Shown here in pieces: positions 32,216-43,741 of a stretch of 64,000 nt of DNA. How positions within the stretch are numbered: position 1 is the stretch's first letter; each line of letters begins with the position of its first letter. Under the pieces are notes generated by a model. It was not told where the DNA came from. It was given only the letters and a program-made list of their open reading frames with translations, and searched no databases. This DNA comes from Paramyrothecium sp. XJ0827 (taxonomy: Eukaryota > Ascomycota > Sordariomycetes > Hypocreales > Stachybotryaceae), in assembly GCA_020881915.1 (NCBI GenBank), contig JAJFPB010000006.1:3844001-3908000 (forward strand). Reading direction: 5' to 3'. The translations under genes were made by a program, and so were the position numbers.

Positions 32216-35200
32216 GCTGAATCTCTGGATGTCGAAAGAGCTCTAAAAAGGATTGATGGTTGTTGTGACGGAAAGTCGAACTAGGACTTTTTCGAAAAGG
32301 AACGTAAATGCTCGGCGTCAAGCCTGTAGCGAATCTCGAAAGAGTGAAATGAAACGAAGAAATGAAGGCAGTGGCACGAAAGAATGATGACCAGTGCTGA
32401 AGAGCTCAAGTTGGATGCGGCCGGGCGCTGCCTTTTCTTATGGCTTGATCGTCCCATGGCATGAATTTCGAAAGTGTACCCTTGCCGGCGGCGCTAATGC
32501 AACCTGCTTATACTTTTTAATGAAGTTGTGTATCCAAAACCACATGAAACGTCAAACATCCAACAAGGCGGCTCTTCAGCCGCCAAGCTCAGCGGTTAGA
32601 TTAAAGGCAACAGCCCCCAAGCGGGGGCCATTTCTCTGAACACCAGACGGCCGATCGTCCCGAACCGATCACTTCACCTTGTTTCTGTGGGTCTTCGAGG
32701 CTGGCGGTTCCCCATTCGGACGGGATGTTTTCCTCCTTAAGCTTAACGGCCGCCAAGCCCAGGGCTGTTCCTGGTGTTTCAGGTTTGACAGCGTGGGCCA
32801 GGGGAAACGGGGAAACACGGAGCAAACTGCAGAAATTTCCTCCCCCTATCTCGCCTGCAGGAGCTGTAGGCACTGATTTGGTCCGGGGAAGATGCCTGCA
32901 GGAGCAGACGTTGGCGGTTATCGAATTGAGTCTTATGTTGACAGGTTTTTCGCCCCCAGCCATTCTCTCGATTGGCTGGATGTATCCCAGTGGATGTAGG
33001 GCCACACGTACGGAGCTGGATATCGCACCATTCAAATTGACATGCTGTGTGGAGCAACCGTCTCATCCATGATTTGGCGCTGCGCTTCCTGCGCCCACCG
33101 AGAAGCAACCGCCCACGGACGTGAATGACGTGGTACCCTGGTGTGGGTTGAGGACACTCGTCATCTGTAAGACACCGACAATGAAGCGCTGCAGGCTCAA
33201 CTGATGCTAATGTATCCTCAGATTTGCGAGAACGGCGCTTGCGCGCTGCTCATCTATGGAGACTGGGCACTGAACATGGCATTGTTCTCTTGTGGAAGGA
33301 GACTCATCTACAGACTCATCTACATGTGAGTGTGCTTTAAAGCCATCCCACAACTCGAGATAAAATCCCCTAAGCTCTGCAGGCATGCATTATCGAGTGG
33401 GGTGTGTCTGGCCAGTCTCCCGCGTAAGTGCGAGCCCCTGCATCAATCGTTGCCGGAGCGCGTAAGGTAAAAGCAGCTGATGGGGCCGGGGACCCCTTTC
33501 CAGGATCCAAATCTCGTATACAAAATAGGGGGATCTCGGCTGCAATACCGGCGCATTAAACGCTAAGGGAGGCAAACAGCACGTAAGCGCTGTCGGTTGT
33601 TTAGCGATGTAGAATGTTTCACTTCCTGGTCGCCAATCGAGCATTGTAGGCAGTCGGATCAACTGTGCGGTTGAGCTTTCTGTGTGACTGAAGCCTTCTG
33701 CCAAGTTCAAGATCTACCAAGGTAATGATTCACCTTTTTTACCTTTTGACGATCCCTTTGTTCTCAGAGCCACCGAAGAGCCTCAAGTTTATTGGTACAA
33801 TCTCCGATGGATATGAATGTGGGTTCTCCAAGTTTCGTGTCGGCACAAGTGGAGGTTCAACGATGACGGTGAGTTTCACCACAGCCGTCTTGGGCAGACA
33901 TCAATCCCAAAGTGCCGCTCATTGGAATAGGGGAACTCTCCCTGCCCTGGAAATTTTTGCTTCCTGCGGCGCAGCTGCGCTCCCACCCTTAAATGACTTT
34001 GCCTCAAGACTACGAAAGAAACATGACCAAACCCACTGTTCAAGTAGAAATAGAGAAAGGTTTTTATCATCGCCGAACAATGTGCGTACACCGTGCTGCT
34101 GCTTCGTATGTCGGATCAGACTGTTTCCCCTACACTGTGCCAGGCTATTAATACAGCCCGTAGCCCCACTTTGGATAGCTGCGATGTATTTGTTTGTCGA
34201 AACGGCCAGTCTCAGGGACAGCTGACACAAATTTGGGGTGGCACAGCTGATCCAGTGGGATGATGGGTTGTCTGTCACGGACAATCACGAGTACTTCCCG
34301 GAGACAAATTCAACCACCAATCCTGTTTGCAACGAGAAGACACCTCGGATTATGCCCAACTTTCATGAATAAAGAATCCAGATGTACAGATGAAGTTTGA
34401 GTGCTTCGAGGAGTTCAAGCTCGGTCATTCTTTGCTCAATAGGGACTGGTCGCTTATAAGGGTCATGATTAGGGCCATGAGGTATGTAGTCATGTATGGA
34501 GAAGCATTTGATGCACCATTCGATGAATTTTTGGAGACATCGGATGTGATTCGACTCGTTTGGGTAATGGTGAATGTTCATTCAGGACAGAGACCGTGAA
34601 ATGCCGACTCTTTAATTTGTTGTTCTGAAATGGCCAGGCCTGCCACTACTAGGGTAGGTCGGGGCGGATGACTTTGAATCCCCCCTAGAATGGAGGAGTA
34701 CAAACTAAGACCAAGACCAAAACACCACACTTACCTCACTGATAATAAGGTCAGGTGTTTTGGAACTAATTGATTGTAGGAGAAGCTTGAGCTTGATGAA
34801 AAGACATGTGAATTCCGTGACTGCTGAACTAATGAAGAATCTAGGCTTCCTTACTTATGTACAATAATTGTACTAATCCCCAGTCCCAGCTCTTCTTGCT
34901 CCAGGGTAGCTAAAGCAAGATGCATATCCTTTCGTCTCCCCAATCACAATGGTACTCAATAGCCTTCTTAGACTTGGCATACGCGAACATGGTATGATAA
35001 GAGGCCCACATGCATTTTGTGAAATGGCAAGCTCAACTCGAGACACTTGAAGCAGTTGGATGTTGGCCGGGAGATTTGCGGGAAACCAGAACAAATGTTG
35101 TGGCCAGTTACGATCGGTTTGTTTGGATGGAAGCCTCGACCTGAGCGACGAAAAAGAGCAGCAACACGTCTTCGCCCACGGTATCCAAGGCAGATCTGAT

Positions 35201-35505
35201 GGGGACTGAGAGTGGGGAATCACCCATGCACATGAAAGTAGCGCAAGTCTAGCTGGAATTCTCCACTGTTGCCTCGCGCTCCTCTGGCTTGCTGGTGGGT
35301 TAAGGCATCCTCGTGCACAAACATCGTGTTGGCCACTGCAACCCTCACCGCAACCTGGAAGCGGGCTTATCGCACGTGGATATAGATTCATCGGGCAGAC
35401 ACGGCTCTCCGCAATAAAATCATCGTTACTTGTCGCCATTTGCCAAGGGTGCGCTGGGTTTCACCCGCTCACAGTTGCGCGTCGGTCCACGACGTAAAGA
35501 TAGCC
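32216..35505. other. Long intergenic stretch, no gene seen
   Basis: This 3.3-kb gap is bounded by the start of the AA9 gene (its promoter lies just above 32215) and the NmrA-like gene. Open frames on both strands (32601-33108, 33390-34284, 34363-34599, 34873-35439) overlap antisense, lack motifs and have no splice partners. I call none. Confidence 0.55.
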
Positions 35506-36660
35506 ATGTCTGAAAACCAGAAGACTATCTGTGTTATCGGTGCTACTGGTAATCAGGGCGGATCCGTCGCGCGTCGATTCCTCGAAGCAGGCTTCCGCGT
35601 GCGTGGCATAACCCGGAATGCCTCCTCACCAGCAGCTCAAGCTCTGAGTTCCCTCGGTATTGAAATGGTGTCAGTGGACCTCATGGACGCTTCTAGCTTG
35701 GAGACGGCCTTCCGCGGCTCCAATGTCATATTTAGTGTTACGAACTACTGGGAACCGTTCTTTCGTCCGGATTGTCGAGAGGCCGCGAAGACCCAAGGTA
35801 TCAGCTGCCGCCGCTACGCTTACGACGTCGAGTATGAGCAGGGGAAAAACATTGCCGATGCGGCAGCTGCTACACTGGACTCATTGGATGATAACGGGTT
35901 TCTGGTGTCCACGCTGAGCCAGGCACAGAAATGTAGCGGTGGCAGATACACGGACCTTTATCACTACGACGCCAAGGCGGATGTATTTCCCGCGTATGTT
36001 GGTGATCATTATCCTGAGCTTGCTAGGAAGATGTCCTGCATTCATACAGGGTACTTCTTCACAAGCTTCAATATTCTACCTGACTCCTATTTCAGCAAAG
36101 TAAGTCTGCCCACAACGTGGTGTACATGATGCCATTTTGGTCAACTCCGCTCACAACTTAGCAAGCTCGCCGATGGCTCTTTTGTAATGGCGTTTACCAC
36201 CTCGCCTACCAAAACTCAACCACATCTTGATCCGGTTGGAGATATGGGAAACTTTACCTATGCAGTCTATCAGATGCGACCGGGCAAGGCGTACATGGCA
36301 GCCGGTATTAATTGTACATGGCCTGACTTCGCCGCCACATGGGGCCGCCTCAACAACGTTTCCATCACCTACCGCCAAATCGAGCCCGAAGAGATGATTG
36401 CGGCTACTCCGGACAGTGACACAGGAGTGGAGATTTCACTCATGTTTTCGTACAGCTCGGATCCTGGTTACGACGGTGGAATGGATCTGCTCCACGCAGA
36501 AGACATCCGAAAGGCAAGAAGCTGATTCCTGCTATACTATATAATCCTGAAAATGACTTGACTAACAAGACTGTCCTAACAGGCCGGAATTGAATGTCCC
36601 ATGACGACTTGGGAGGAGTGGGCGAGCAGACAGGACTGGACTTCAACTCTAGGCAAGTGA
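35506..36660 (+). CDS. NmrA-like NAD(P)-binding protein
   Basis: A member of the atypical short-chain dehydrogenase group that includes NmrA. Such proteins bind NAD(P) and act as reductases or redox sensors in the cytosol. Exons 35506-36099, 36166-36513 and 36583-36660 give 339 residues. The Rossmann motif GATGNQGGSVA is near residue 13, with a typical RGITRN after the second strand and FSVTNYWEPFF in place of the usual active-site region. The C-terminal third has the DGSFVMAFTT and HLDPVGDMGNF segments of the family. Intron 2 (36514-36582) uses a GC donor (AAG|GCAAGA) with CAG acceptor; without this the frame ends at AARS. Intron 1 has donor GTAAGT and an AAG acceptor. The catalytic Tyr-x3-Lys of true dehydrogenases is not seen. 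Confidence 0.85.
36514..36582 (+). other. GC-AG intron in the NmrA-like gene
   Basis: Donor AAG|GCAAGA and acceptor AACAG. Splicing joins ...EDIRK to AGIECPMTTWEEWASRQDW and the family-like C-terminus, ending at the stop at 36658. Reading through instead gives a stop a few codons past 36513. Confidence 0.75.
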
Positions 36661-38811
36661 TGTCTTGGAATGAGTTGTAGGTGTATCACAGTATCTAGGT
36701 CGTCTGATCAATTTGAAGGTCGAGTGGGAATGGAATGCATTATTTCCATGTATCCTGTCATCTGTCGCCAATCAAATTGCGAAAGCTCCTCTTCCTGACG
36801 AATGCTAGTTGAACGCGAGGACAATGTCAATGTCAAGGATCAAAGATGCCGAACATAACCTCAGCTCTAAACAAGAAGCCACATAGCTAATTTTGAGGTA
36901 GAACAACTCCTTCTTACCCAGACTTCTTGCAACAAATATGGCTTTAAAGGCGAATTTGCCATAGAGATGATGTCGGTGATCAGATGCGCTACCTTTCCCG
37001 CATTAGAGTGCCATGGCTGGGTACACAAAAGCTGCGCGATAAGGAACGTTTCTGGCCATTTTTGACCGAAATGTTGTCGAGGAAGATATGGAACGGCTGG
37101 ACGCAACCGTGAAACGCCAATGGATGCCCCGTACGGGCACTAGCAGCAGTCCGCTTGTTTCCCGCAATCCGCAGAGCTGGTCGACCTTGCTTTGCTGGAC
37201 TCCGGATTTAGTTCTAAATTGCATGAGACACAACAACTGTCCTGGTAGATGATGATGAGCTGGCGATGTTGAAACTCATGTGGCTCTTATACAAAGGCCG
37301 TCCAGTGTGTCTCTTGACACAAAGAATCTGGGAATTCAACTCTTCCTATAATCAACTCATCTAGCTTGTTGCTGAATCTCCGCTGCCTTGAGGGCGTGAC
37401 TATAGTGGAAACAACTTGCGCAGTAACGCGAGACAGACTGGAATCTAGTACTCACAAGGGTTCAAAAGCATGAGGTGCATGAAGAAAGGTCGAATATTTT
37501 TTTTTACATGTCCAGAGCATTGTGCATGTGGATTGATTCATCAACCTTGACAGGTTTATGGCACTATAACTCAACTCATCCTTTAATCAAAGAAGAGACC
37601 CATGGAACCTATCTTCCAATGTCTCGCCGAGTCATGTAGGCTCTACTTCTAGAAGGATCACACCCCTAATCAGGCATATTTGATGGTCCAAAGGGCCGTC
37701 TCCGGTTGCGTTGCCGAAAGAGCTCATATTAGGCTCAAACGCACCCAGAAGAACCATGGCCATCTGGCTTCAGCAAATCAAAGAATAATGGCCCATCCAA
37801 CATCACTTGGGGGTGAGCAAGCCCTTGTGGGGTCATAGGGCGGAGGCTTCCTTCTTGGCGACAAAGTTCCCGGTTGCCACGAATAGGAACACGAATGCAC
37901 TAAGGCACGAATGTAATCAAGCGCATGGACTTGTCCAATCAACACGAATGAAGAAATATGGATCACCCTGTTACGGAGTCCCGCGGGCGCGCGGCTACAG
38001 TAATCGAGACTCGAGCAACTCCACTCGTTCGACCCCGACACCTGGATGGTATGACAAGTGAAGAATTTTTAACAAGGGGTTGGTTGGTCATGTTGGCCTG
38101 GGAAAACCAAAGAAGAGAAAAGAAGCTTAGGGTGAGAAATGTAAATAATCAGGCAGTCTTCTATGCTCTCCTTCTTCCCTCGGTCTAAGGTCCGCTTCTG
38201 CTTTCCCTTCTTGACCAGATTCGCCGATGCACACCTCGGCTTCAACAACTTTTGCCACAGAAGCTATGTGCGACGCCTCTACGCCAACTTCACTGAGGGA
38301 TTTAATTTGGTCCACAGCTCAAAAGGACCCTGTGCCCCCTCTTTCATGCATGAGAAAGCCTCTGTCCCCCGTCCGTGCTCCGCTTTGTGATTGGGTTTCC
38401 CGCCGTCGATCCCCGGCAGGTTTTATCTGATCCGTTCAAGGTGGGGTTCCATTGGCGCGGCCCATGGTTATCAGATCCGATTGTGTCCGAATCACGGGGG
38501 CAACGGTCCATATGACCTGTTATACTTTGTCAGTGAGACGGTAGCATCACCATTCCTGGTGGTCCGCTAGGAATTGTTAGTGGTTCGCTTAGGAAGAGTT
38601 TTCATGCCGACAGGGATCTCAATTTTTTCTCTGGCTGCCGGAAGTCGGCATCGGCTGCGGGCATAGCCCAGAATAGTCGTGTGAGCATGGTTGATTCGTA
38701 GATAAAGGGAGGCCGATGTCTTTCACTTACAGTCTTTGGCCTTTGTGAGCGGTGGCGTGTGACACAACGCCGAGTCTGTACAAAGTCTCCGTCAGCGTTC
38801 GTGTCTTCATC
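36661..38811. other. Intergenic, no gene seen
   Basis: A 2.15-kb gap between two plus-strand genes. It contains a run of T near 37498 and no ORF with recognisable content. The stretch near 38700-38810 should hold the promoter and 5' untranslated region of the MFS gene. Confidence 0.55.
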
Positions 38812-40840
38812 ATGTCTCACAATATCGAAGCAGCGGCTCAGCCTTCCCAAGAACCCGCGAAGGTTTCCGTAGACCATGTGGTTGATGAGAAACCGACAGC
38901 CAACGAAGGCTCGGACGTCGAATATGACACATCGGAGAAGCAATATGGCGTGGAGAAAATCAGAGCCATTACATCCGCATGGTCGTACAGGGCTCTGGTC
39001 TGTACCTACATCTTGTACGTTGGAATTTAGCTTGAGCAGGAAAATCATTCAAAGTGCTAACTCTTTTTCCATGCAGGATTTATTTCACGTCCTTCTGCCA
39101 TGCCATGCAGCAACAGATGGATCGCAACCTCTCTGCCTACGTAACGAGCGAGTTTTCGCGTCATGGTCTCACTGCAACAACTGGCATTGTGTCTGGATTG
39201 ATGTATGGCGTTTCTCAGCTTCCAATCGCTCGAATCTTGAACATCTTTGGCCGCATGGAGGGATACATCTTCTGCCATATCTGCTGTTCCTTTGGTCAGT
39301 TTGCATGATTTCTAAGGGGTTCCATTATACTAACAGCAAACGTGTGCACAGGTCTCATGCTTATGGCTGTTTGCCAAAACGTCGAAACCTTTGCAGCTGC
39401 CGAAGTCTTCTGGACGGTCGGCAGCGGTGGAATTGGTTACATCCACACCGTGCTCATCTCCGACACAACATCACTTCGCAACCGAATGATCATTTACACA
39501 CTGAACTCGACCGCATACATTGGCAGCTCGTTCGCTGGCCCCGTTGTTGCTGAGCTGTTCCAGAAACACAGCACCTTCAGATGGGCCTTTGGTTCGTTTG
39601 CCATCATCTTCCCATTCTTCGGTGCCATGGTGTCCGCCATGCTGTGGTTCAACTTACGCAAGGCCAAGAGGGCGGGCACGCAACTTGAGTCACCTGTCAG
39701 TGGCCGTACCTGGAAGGAATCCATTGTCTATTACCTCGTCCAATTTGACAGTAGGTCGCTCATTGAGCTTCGTTACTGAATCAGAAATATACTGACATGA
39801 ATCAGTCGTGGGAATGTTCTTTCTCTCCGTTGGCTTCTCTTTGCTACTGCTTCCCTTTAGCCTGGTTCGCTACTCGCCCAACGGCTGGAAAACTGGCTAC
39901 ATCATTGCCATGATTGTGCTGGGTGTATTCTTGCTTGTGTGTTTCGGCTTTTGGGAGAAGAAGTACGCGTCAACACCCCTGATACCTTGGCCAAACCTGA
40001 AGGATCGCACTATCATTGGAGCTGCCGGCGTGGCTGGTGTTCTCTTCCTTAGCTTCAGGTAACGTCCCTCCAGCCAAACCGACTCTGACCAAACTAACAC
40101 CATGATAGCACATGGGACTCTTACTTTTCCTCCTATTTGCAGGTGGTTCACAGGCAATCAATTAGCAAAGCGGGATTTATTCTCAACATTTACACCATTG
40201 CCTCATGCACCTGGGGACCGTTTGTAGGCATGTGAGTATTCAAGTATACCGCCCTGAAAATGTGAAAATAATTGACAATTTCAGCCTCATTCGCCAAAGC
40301 CATCGATACAAGTGGATTGCAATGGTCGCAATTCCTATTGCTGCCATGACCACCGGCCTGCTCATCCATTTCCGATACCCCGATACCTACATTGGCTATA
40401 TCATCATGTGCCAGATCTTGAAGGCAGTTAGCGGTGGTACTATTATCATTTGCGAACAGCTTGCCGTCATGTCTGTTGTTTCACACAATGAACTTGCAGT
40501 CATGCTTGCAGTTGTTGGCCTTGCCTCATCTGTTGGCCGTTCCATTGGCTCGTCCATCTCCGGTGCCATTTGGACCAACCAGCTTCCTGGTAAGCTCGAG
40601 AAATATCTACCGGAGGAAACCCAAGGCAACCTCACCACGATATTCGGAGACCTTCGAGTTCAGCTTCAGTATCCTTGGGGATCACCTACGCGGGATGCCA
40701 TCGTTTCAGCCTACGGAGATGTTCAGAGAAACATGGTTATTGCCGGCGCATGCTTCATGCCATTGGCGCTGGGATGTGTCCTGCTGTGGAAGAATGTCAA
40801 CGTGTCTAAGTTCCGTCAAACTGAAGGCAAGGTATTCTAG
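38812..40840 (+). CDS. MFS transporter, siderophore-iron type
   Basis: A 14-span-type major facilitator protein resembling fungal siderophore-iron transporters (the Sit1/Arn/Mir group), expected in the plasma or endosomal membrane. Six exons: 38812-39014, 39077-39294, 39352-39750, 39806-40058, 40109-40231, 40285-40840; total 583 residues with all phases matching. The N-terminus is hydrophilic (about 60 residues), then GVEKIRAITSAWS, the family-typical lead into span 1, and FCHAMQQQMDRNLSAYVTSEF. Spans carry GIVSGLMYGVSQLPIARILNIFGR and VASC-like TLNSTAYIGSSFAGP blocks. Further marks are STWDSYFSSYLQVV and the late NQLPGKLEKYLP plus YGDVQRNMVIAG segments. The ligand is inferred from family. 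No siderophore synthetase gene is next to it. Confidence 0.87.
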
Positions 40841-41660
40841 GCGATTTACCGTTTTTGACTTGTTGATGGCCATAGTGAGCTGGAGTCAGCACCACAATTT
40901 CGTCATCTCATCTCCTCATTGTGGGGGCACTTCGAATGCAGGATTGAATCGCTGCATCTAGACCGTTGATAATCTAATTCATTAGTATAAGCAAACCAAG
41001 ACAACACAGTGTGTCGCTGCCAAGCTGATGAATGCTGTCCTAAAGCAACCGTGAGGCTGGAAATTCGGTGCGTCGAACATGCTTGAATTATATCTAACGA
41101 TCAAAGTATGTGAGACTCGTATTTATAGGCGAGCTTGTAGGCGCTTGATTGGACTGTCCTGAACTTCTCCAAATTGGTCTTCATCTTCATAGTACTTGCT
41201 AGATGACAGGGTGAGCATGGTTTATCATGCGCCCAGCATGATCTTATCCAAGGCTCTCTCAAGATGGCAGAAATCGGGTTAGCCATGGTTCGTCCGCTGG
41301 ATTCCAGTGTATGTTATTGTTTGGCTTGCGGGCCGAAGTTCGCCACAGGGTTATCTCCGCAGTCAGCGGGATAATTCTCCTCAGCTTCAAGGCCATGAAT
41401 CTCCGCCGAATCCGATCTGAACTCTACGCTAGCGAAGGATTCTCTGTCATATGTGCCGGGAGGCGTTGTTCCGCACAACCCAAAAGGGGGGTGTTGGCTC
41501 TATTGTCCTCGATTAAGGCCGGAAGAATGCGCTCATAGTGCGCTGAAAACGATCTTGAATTATAGTGATAATAAGGCCATGTGTCCAAAGCAAGAATGCA
41601 AAACCATTTGCTTTTCATTCCAATCGCTTTTCATGGGAAAATGAAAGATAACTTACGATA
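40841..41660. other. Intergenic, no gene seen
   Basis: This 820-bp gap lies between two plus-strand genes. It should hold the 3' flank of the MFS gene and the promoter of the esterase. Open frames 41101-41644 on both strands look like chance. Confidence 0.6.
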
Positions 41661-43166
41661 ATGCGACTTTCTTTTGTGGTATCCATGGTGACGGCGCTGG
41701 CTGGAGGCACAGCAAATGCTTTGACCTGTCATGAAGATCTTAAGGTTCACGTCGCAGGCGGAACATTGTATGGCACAATCGACCGTGCGACACCTGGCGT
41801 GCGTCAATTTCTGGGCATCCCCTATGCCCGACCGCCTGTTGAGAGCCTCCGCTTCGCACCACCCGAGCCAGCTTTGCCCTTCGGAGAACTCGATGTGAAG
41901 GAGCTTCCGCCAAGCTGTATGCAACACCCAATCAATATGCCAAGCATTACTGCCAACGACGTTCTTGAATTGAATCTAGGCGGCCTAAATGGAACAACAG
42001 GCCCGATTAGTGAGGATTGCCTGAATCTCAGTATCTGGGCTCCCCGTGGCAACACGAAAAAGAACCTCCCAGTCTTGATGTTCTTCTACGGCGGAGCCTT
42101 TTTCGGAGGTGGTACCAATGTACCGTATCAATTGCCCTCGGAATGGGTGCAGAGGACTCAGGGGCATATTGTGGTTACATTCAATCATCGGGGCAATATA
42201 TTTGGCTTTCCAAATGCCGCTGGCCTCTCATCGGAAGAGCAGAACGTCGGGCTTCTGGATCAAAGAATAGCAATTGAATGGGTCCGCGATAACATTGCCT
42301 CATTTGGAGGAGATCCGCAACGGATCGGTGCGTGGGGTGCCAGTTCTGGAGCAGTTGCTATTGCGTACTACAGCTACAGCTACAGAGACGACCCCATTGT
42401 GAACAGTCTGATCATGGACTCTAGCAATGAGTTCGTTGACGTTTTGACCAGGGATCCGACGCATGGAAACTTTTCATTCGTCGCGTCACATCTGGGTTGT
42501 GGAGGTCTCGACCCCCAAGAGGAGCTTTTGTGCATGCGTCGAGTTGATCCATTTGCAATAGAGGACTTGATGCAACGCCACTTCGAAGCAGGAACCACAC
42601 CTCTTCTGACATTTTCGCCTATTATTGACAACAAGACTGTGTTTGATAATTATACGGCACTTGCCGAGGCTGGAAAGATAGCGAAACTCCCCGCTTTGAT
42701 AGGCAGCAACAAGGAGGACGGCGTTGTATTTGTCCCATACGCGCAAGATGGCGTGGACGCTGCTTCCGCGGAGTGGGCGACAATGACGTACTTCTTTTGT
42801 CCCACTTACCAATCGGCAAGGACACGCATCGCTGCCGGCACTGGGCCCGTCTACCGCTACCTGTATGCAGGCAACTTCACTAATGTCAGCCCGAGGGGCT
42901 GGATGGGTGCCTGGCATGGCGCAGAACTACCCTTGATCTTCGGGACACATCCGTTGTATCGTGGTAACTCTACCGAACTTCAATATAGGACGAGCTACGC
43001 GATGCAGGATGCCTGGTTGACTTTCGTAGCGACGGCCGGTACAGAAATCACCGTACATGGCTGGGACACCTGGGACAAAGTGGAAGGAGGCCGCGTGGTC
43101 GAATTCGGAAACGGCGTCGCGGCACAGCTTGTGGATATGACGGAGATGGAGAAAACATGTGTTTGA
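41661..43166 (+). CDS. Secreted type-B carboxylesterase (cholinesterase-like fold)
   Basis: A single-exon secreted serine esterase or lipase of the type-B carboxylesterase family, 501 residues, with signal peptide MRLSFVVSMVTALAGGTANA. The entry block is PGVRQFLGIPYARPP, with the usual EDCLNLSIWAP motif and oxyanion-hole FFYGGAFFGGG. The nucleophile elbow is G-A-S-S-G with Ser228, instead of the more usual G-E-S-A-G; the Gly-x-Ser-x-Gly pattern is kept. The acid is probably in IGSNKEDG and the base in WHGAELPLIFG, where the catalytic His precedes Gly-Ala-Glu as in the family. Cysteines at the usual disulfide positions are seen (LTCHED, EDCLN, LGCGG, LCMRR). It has several potential N-glycosylation sites. 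The substrate cannot be read. Confidence 0.9.
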   Translation: MRLSFVVSMVTALAGGTANALTCHEDLKVHVAGGTLYGTIDRATPGVRQFLGIPYARPPVESLRFAPPEPALPFGELDVKELPPSCMQHPINMPSITANDVLELNLGGLNGTTGPISEDCLNLSIWAPRGNTKKNLPVLMFFYGGAFFGGGTNVPYQLPSEWVQRTQGHIVVTFNHRGNIFGFPNAAGLSSEEQNVGLLDQRIAIEWVRDNIASFGGDPQRIGAWGASSGAVAIAYYSYSYRDDPIVNSLIMDSSNEFVDVLTRDPTHGNFSFVASHLGCGGLDPQEELLCMRRVDPFAIEDLMQRHFEAGTTPLLTFSPIIDNKTVFDNYTALAEAGKIAKLPALIGSNKEDGVVFVPYAQDGVDAASAEWATMTYFFCPTYQSARTRIAAGTGPVYRYLYAGNFTNVSPRGWMGAWHGAELPLIFGTHPLYRGNSTELQYRTSYAMQDAWLTFVATAGTEITVHGWDTWDKVEGGRVVEFGNGVAAQLVDMTEMEKTCV

Positions 43167-43741
43167 GGAAACTGAACAGATTTGGGTGGTGGGCTGACTC
43201 TTTGCCTTTGGAATTTTTCGTTGTTCCTGTTGCAGATTGACGATGATGTCGTTTTTTCGCCTACCATGTGAAAGGAAGCAATTACAGAGCAAATCACGAA
43301 TCAGGGATAATGTCCGGTGAGGGCTATGACAACTTCTTGCCATTGCCCTTCTGCCGTACCATCCCCTCCATCAAATATTGTCAATTTAGGGAGTATTCAT
43401 AAATGCCCTTCAAATGACCAAGAGCTTCAATTTTCATTTATTGTTGAAGTTACATGAATGACAAGCTATCGCCTCGCTAGGTCATCATGAAGAGGTTCTT
43501 TTAACCTCAATTGTGTACGGATCATGCAGGCTTCGATTCTCCTTAAGACTCCCTCGATAGCAGTCAGATTTTTTTTTGAAACTGTATGCTGCAATTTCAG
43601 GAATTTTATTATGATCGTAAAATAATGAGTAACCTGTTACTAAAACGGCTCTGGTGAGGAGGATAGCTGTTGAAACTCCTTCATCCCAATGTAAGCAGAC
43701 ATCTTGTGGTAGCCTGACACAGTACATCAGTTTGTGTTCCT
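43167..43741. other. Short intergenic gap between convergent genes
   Basis: This 575-bp gap holds the 3' flanks of the esterase (plus strand) and the F-box/ankyrin gene (minus strand). No gene seen. Confidence 0.6.

Noticed and set aside
31706..32284. 192-residue plus-strand ORF
   Set aside because: Antisense to the catalytic domain of the AA9 gene; a shadow frame.
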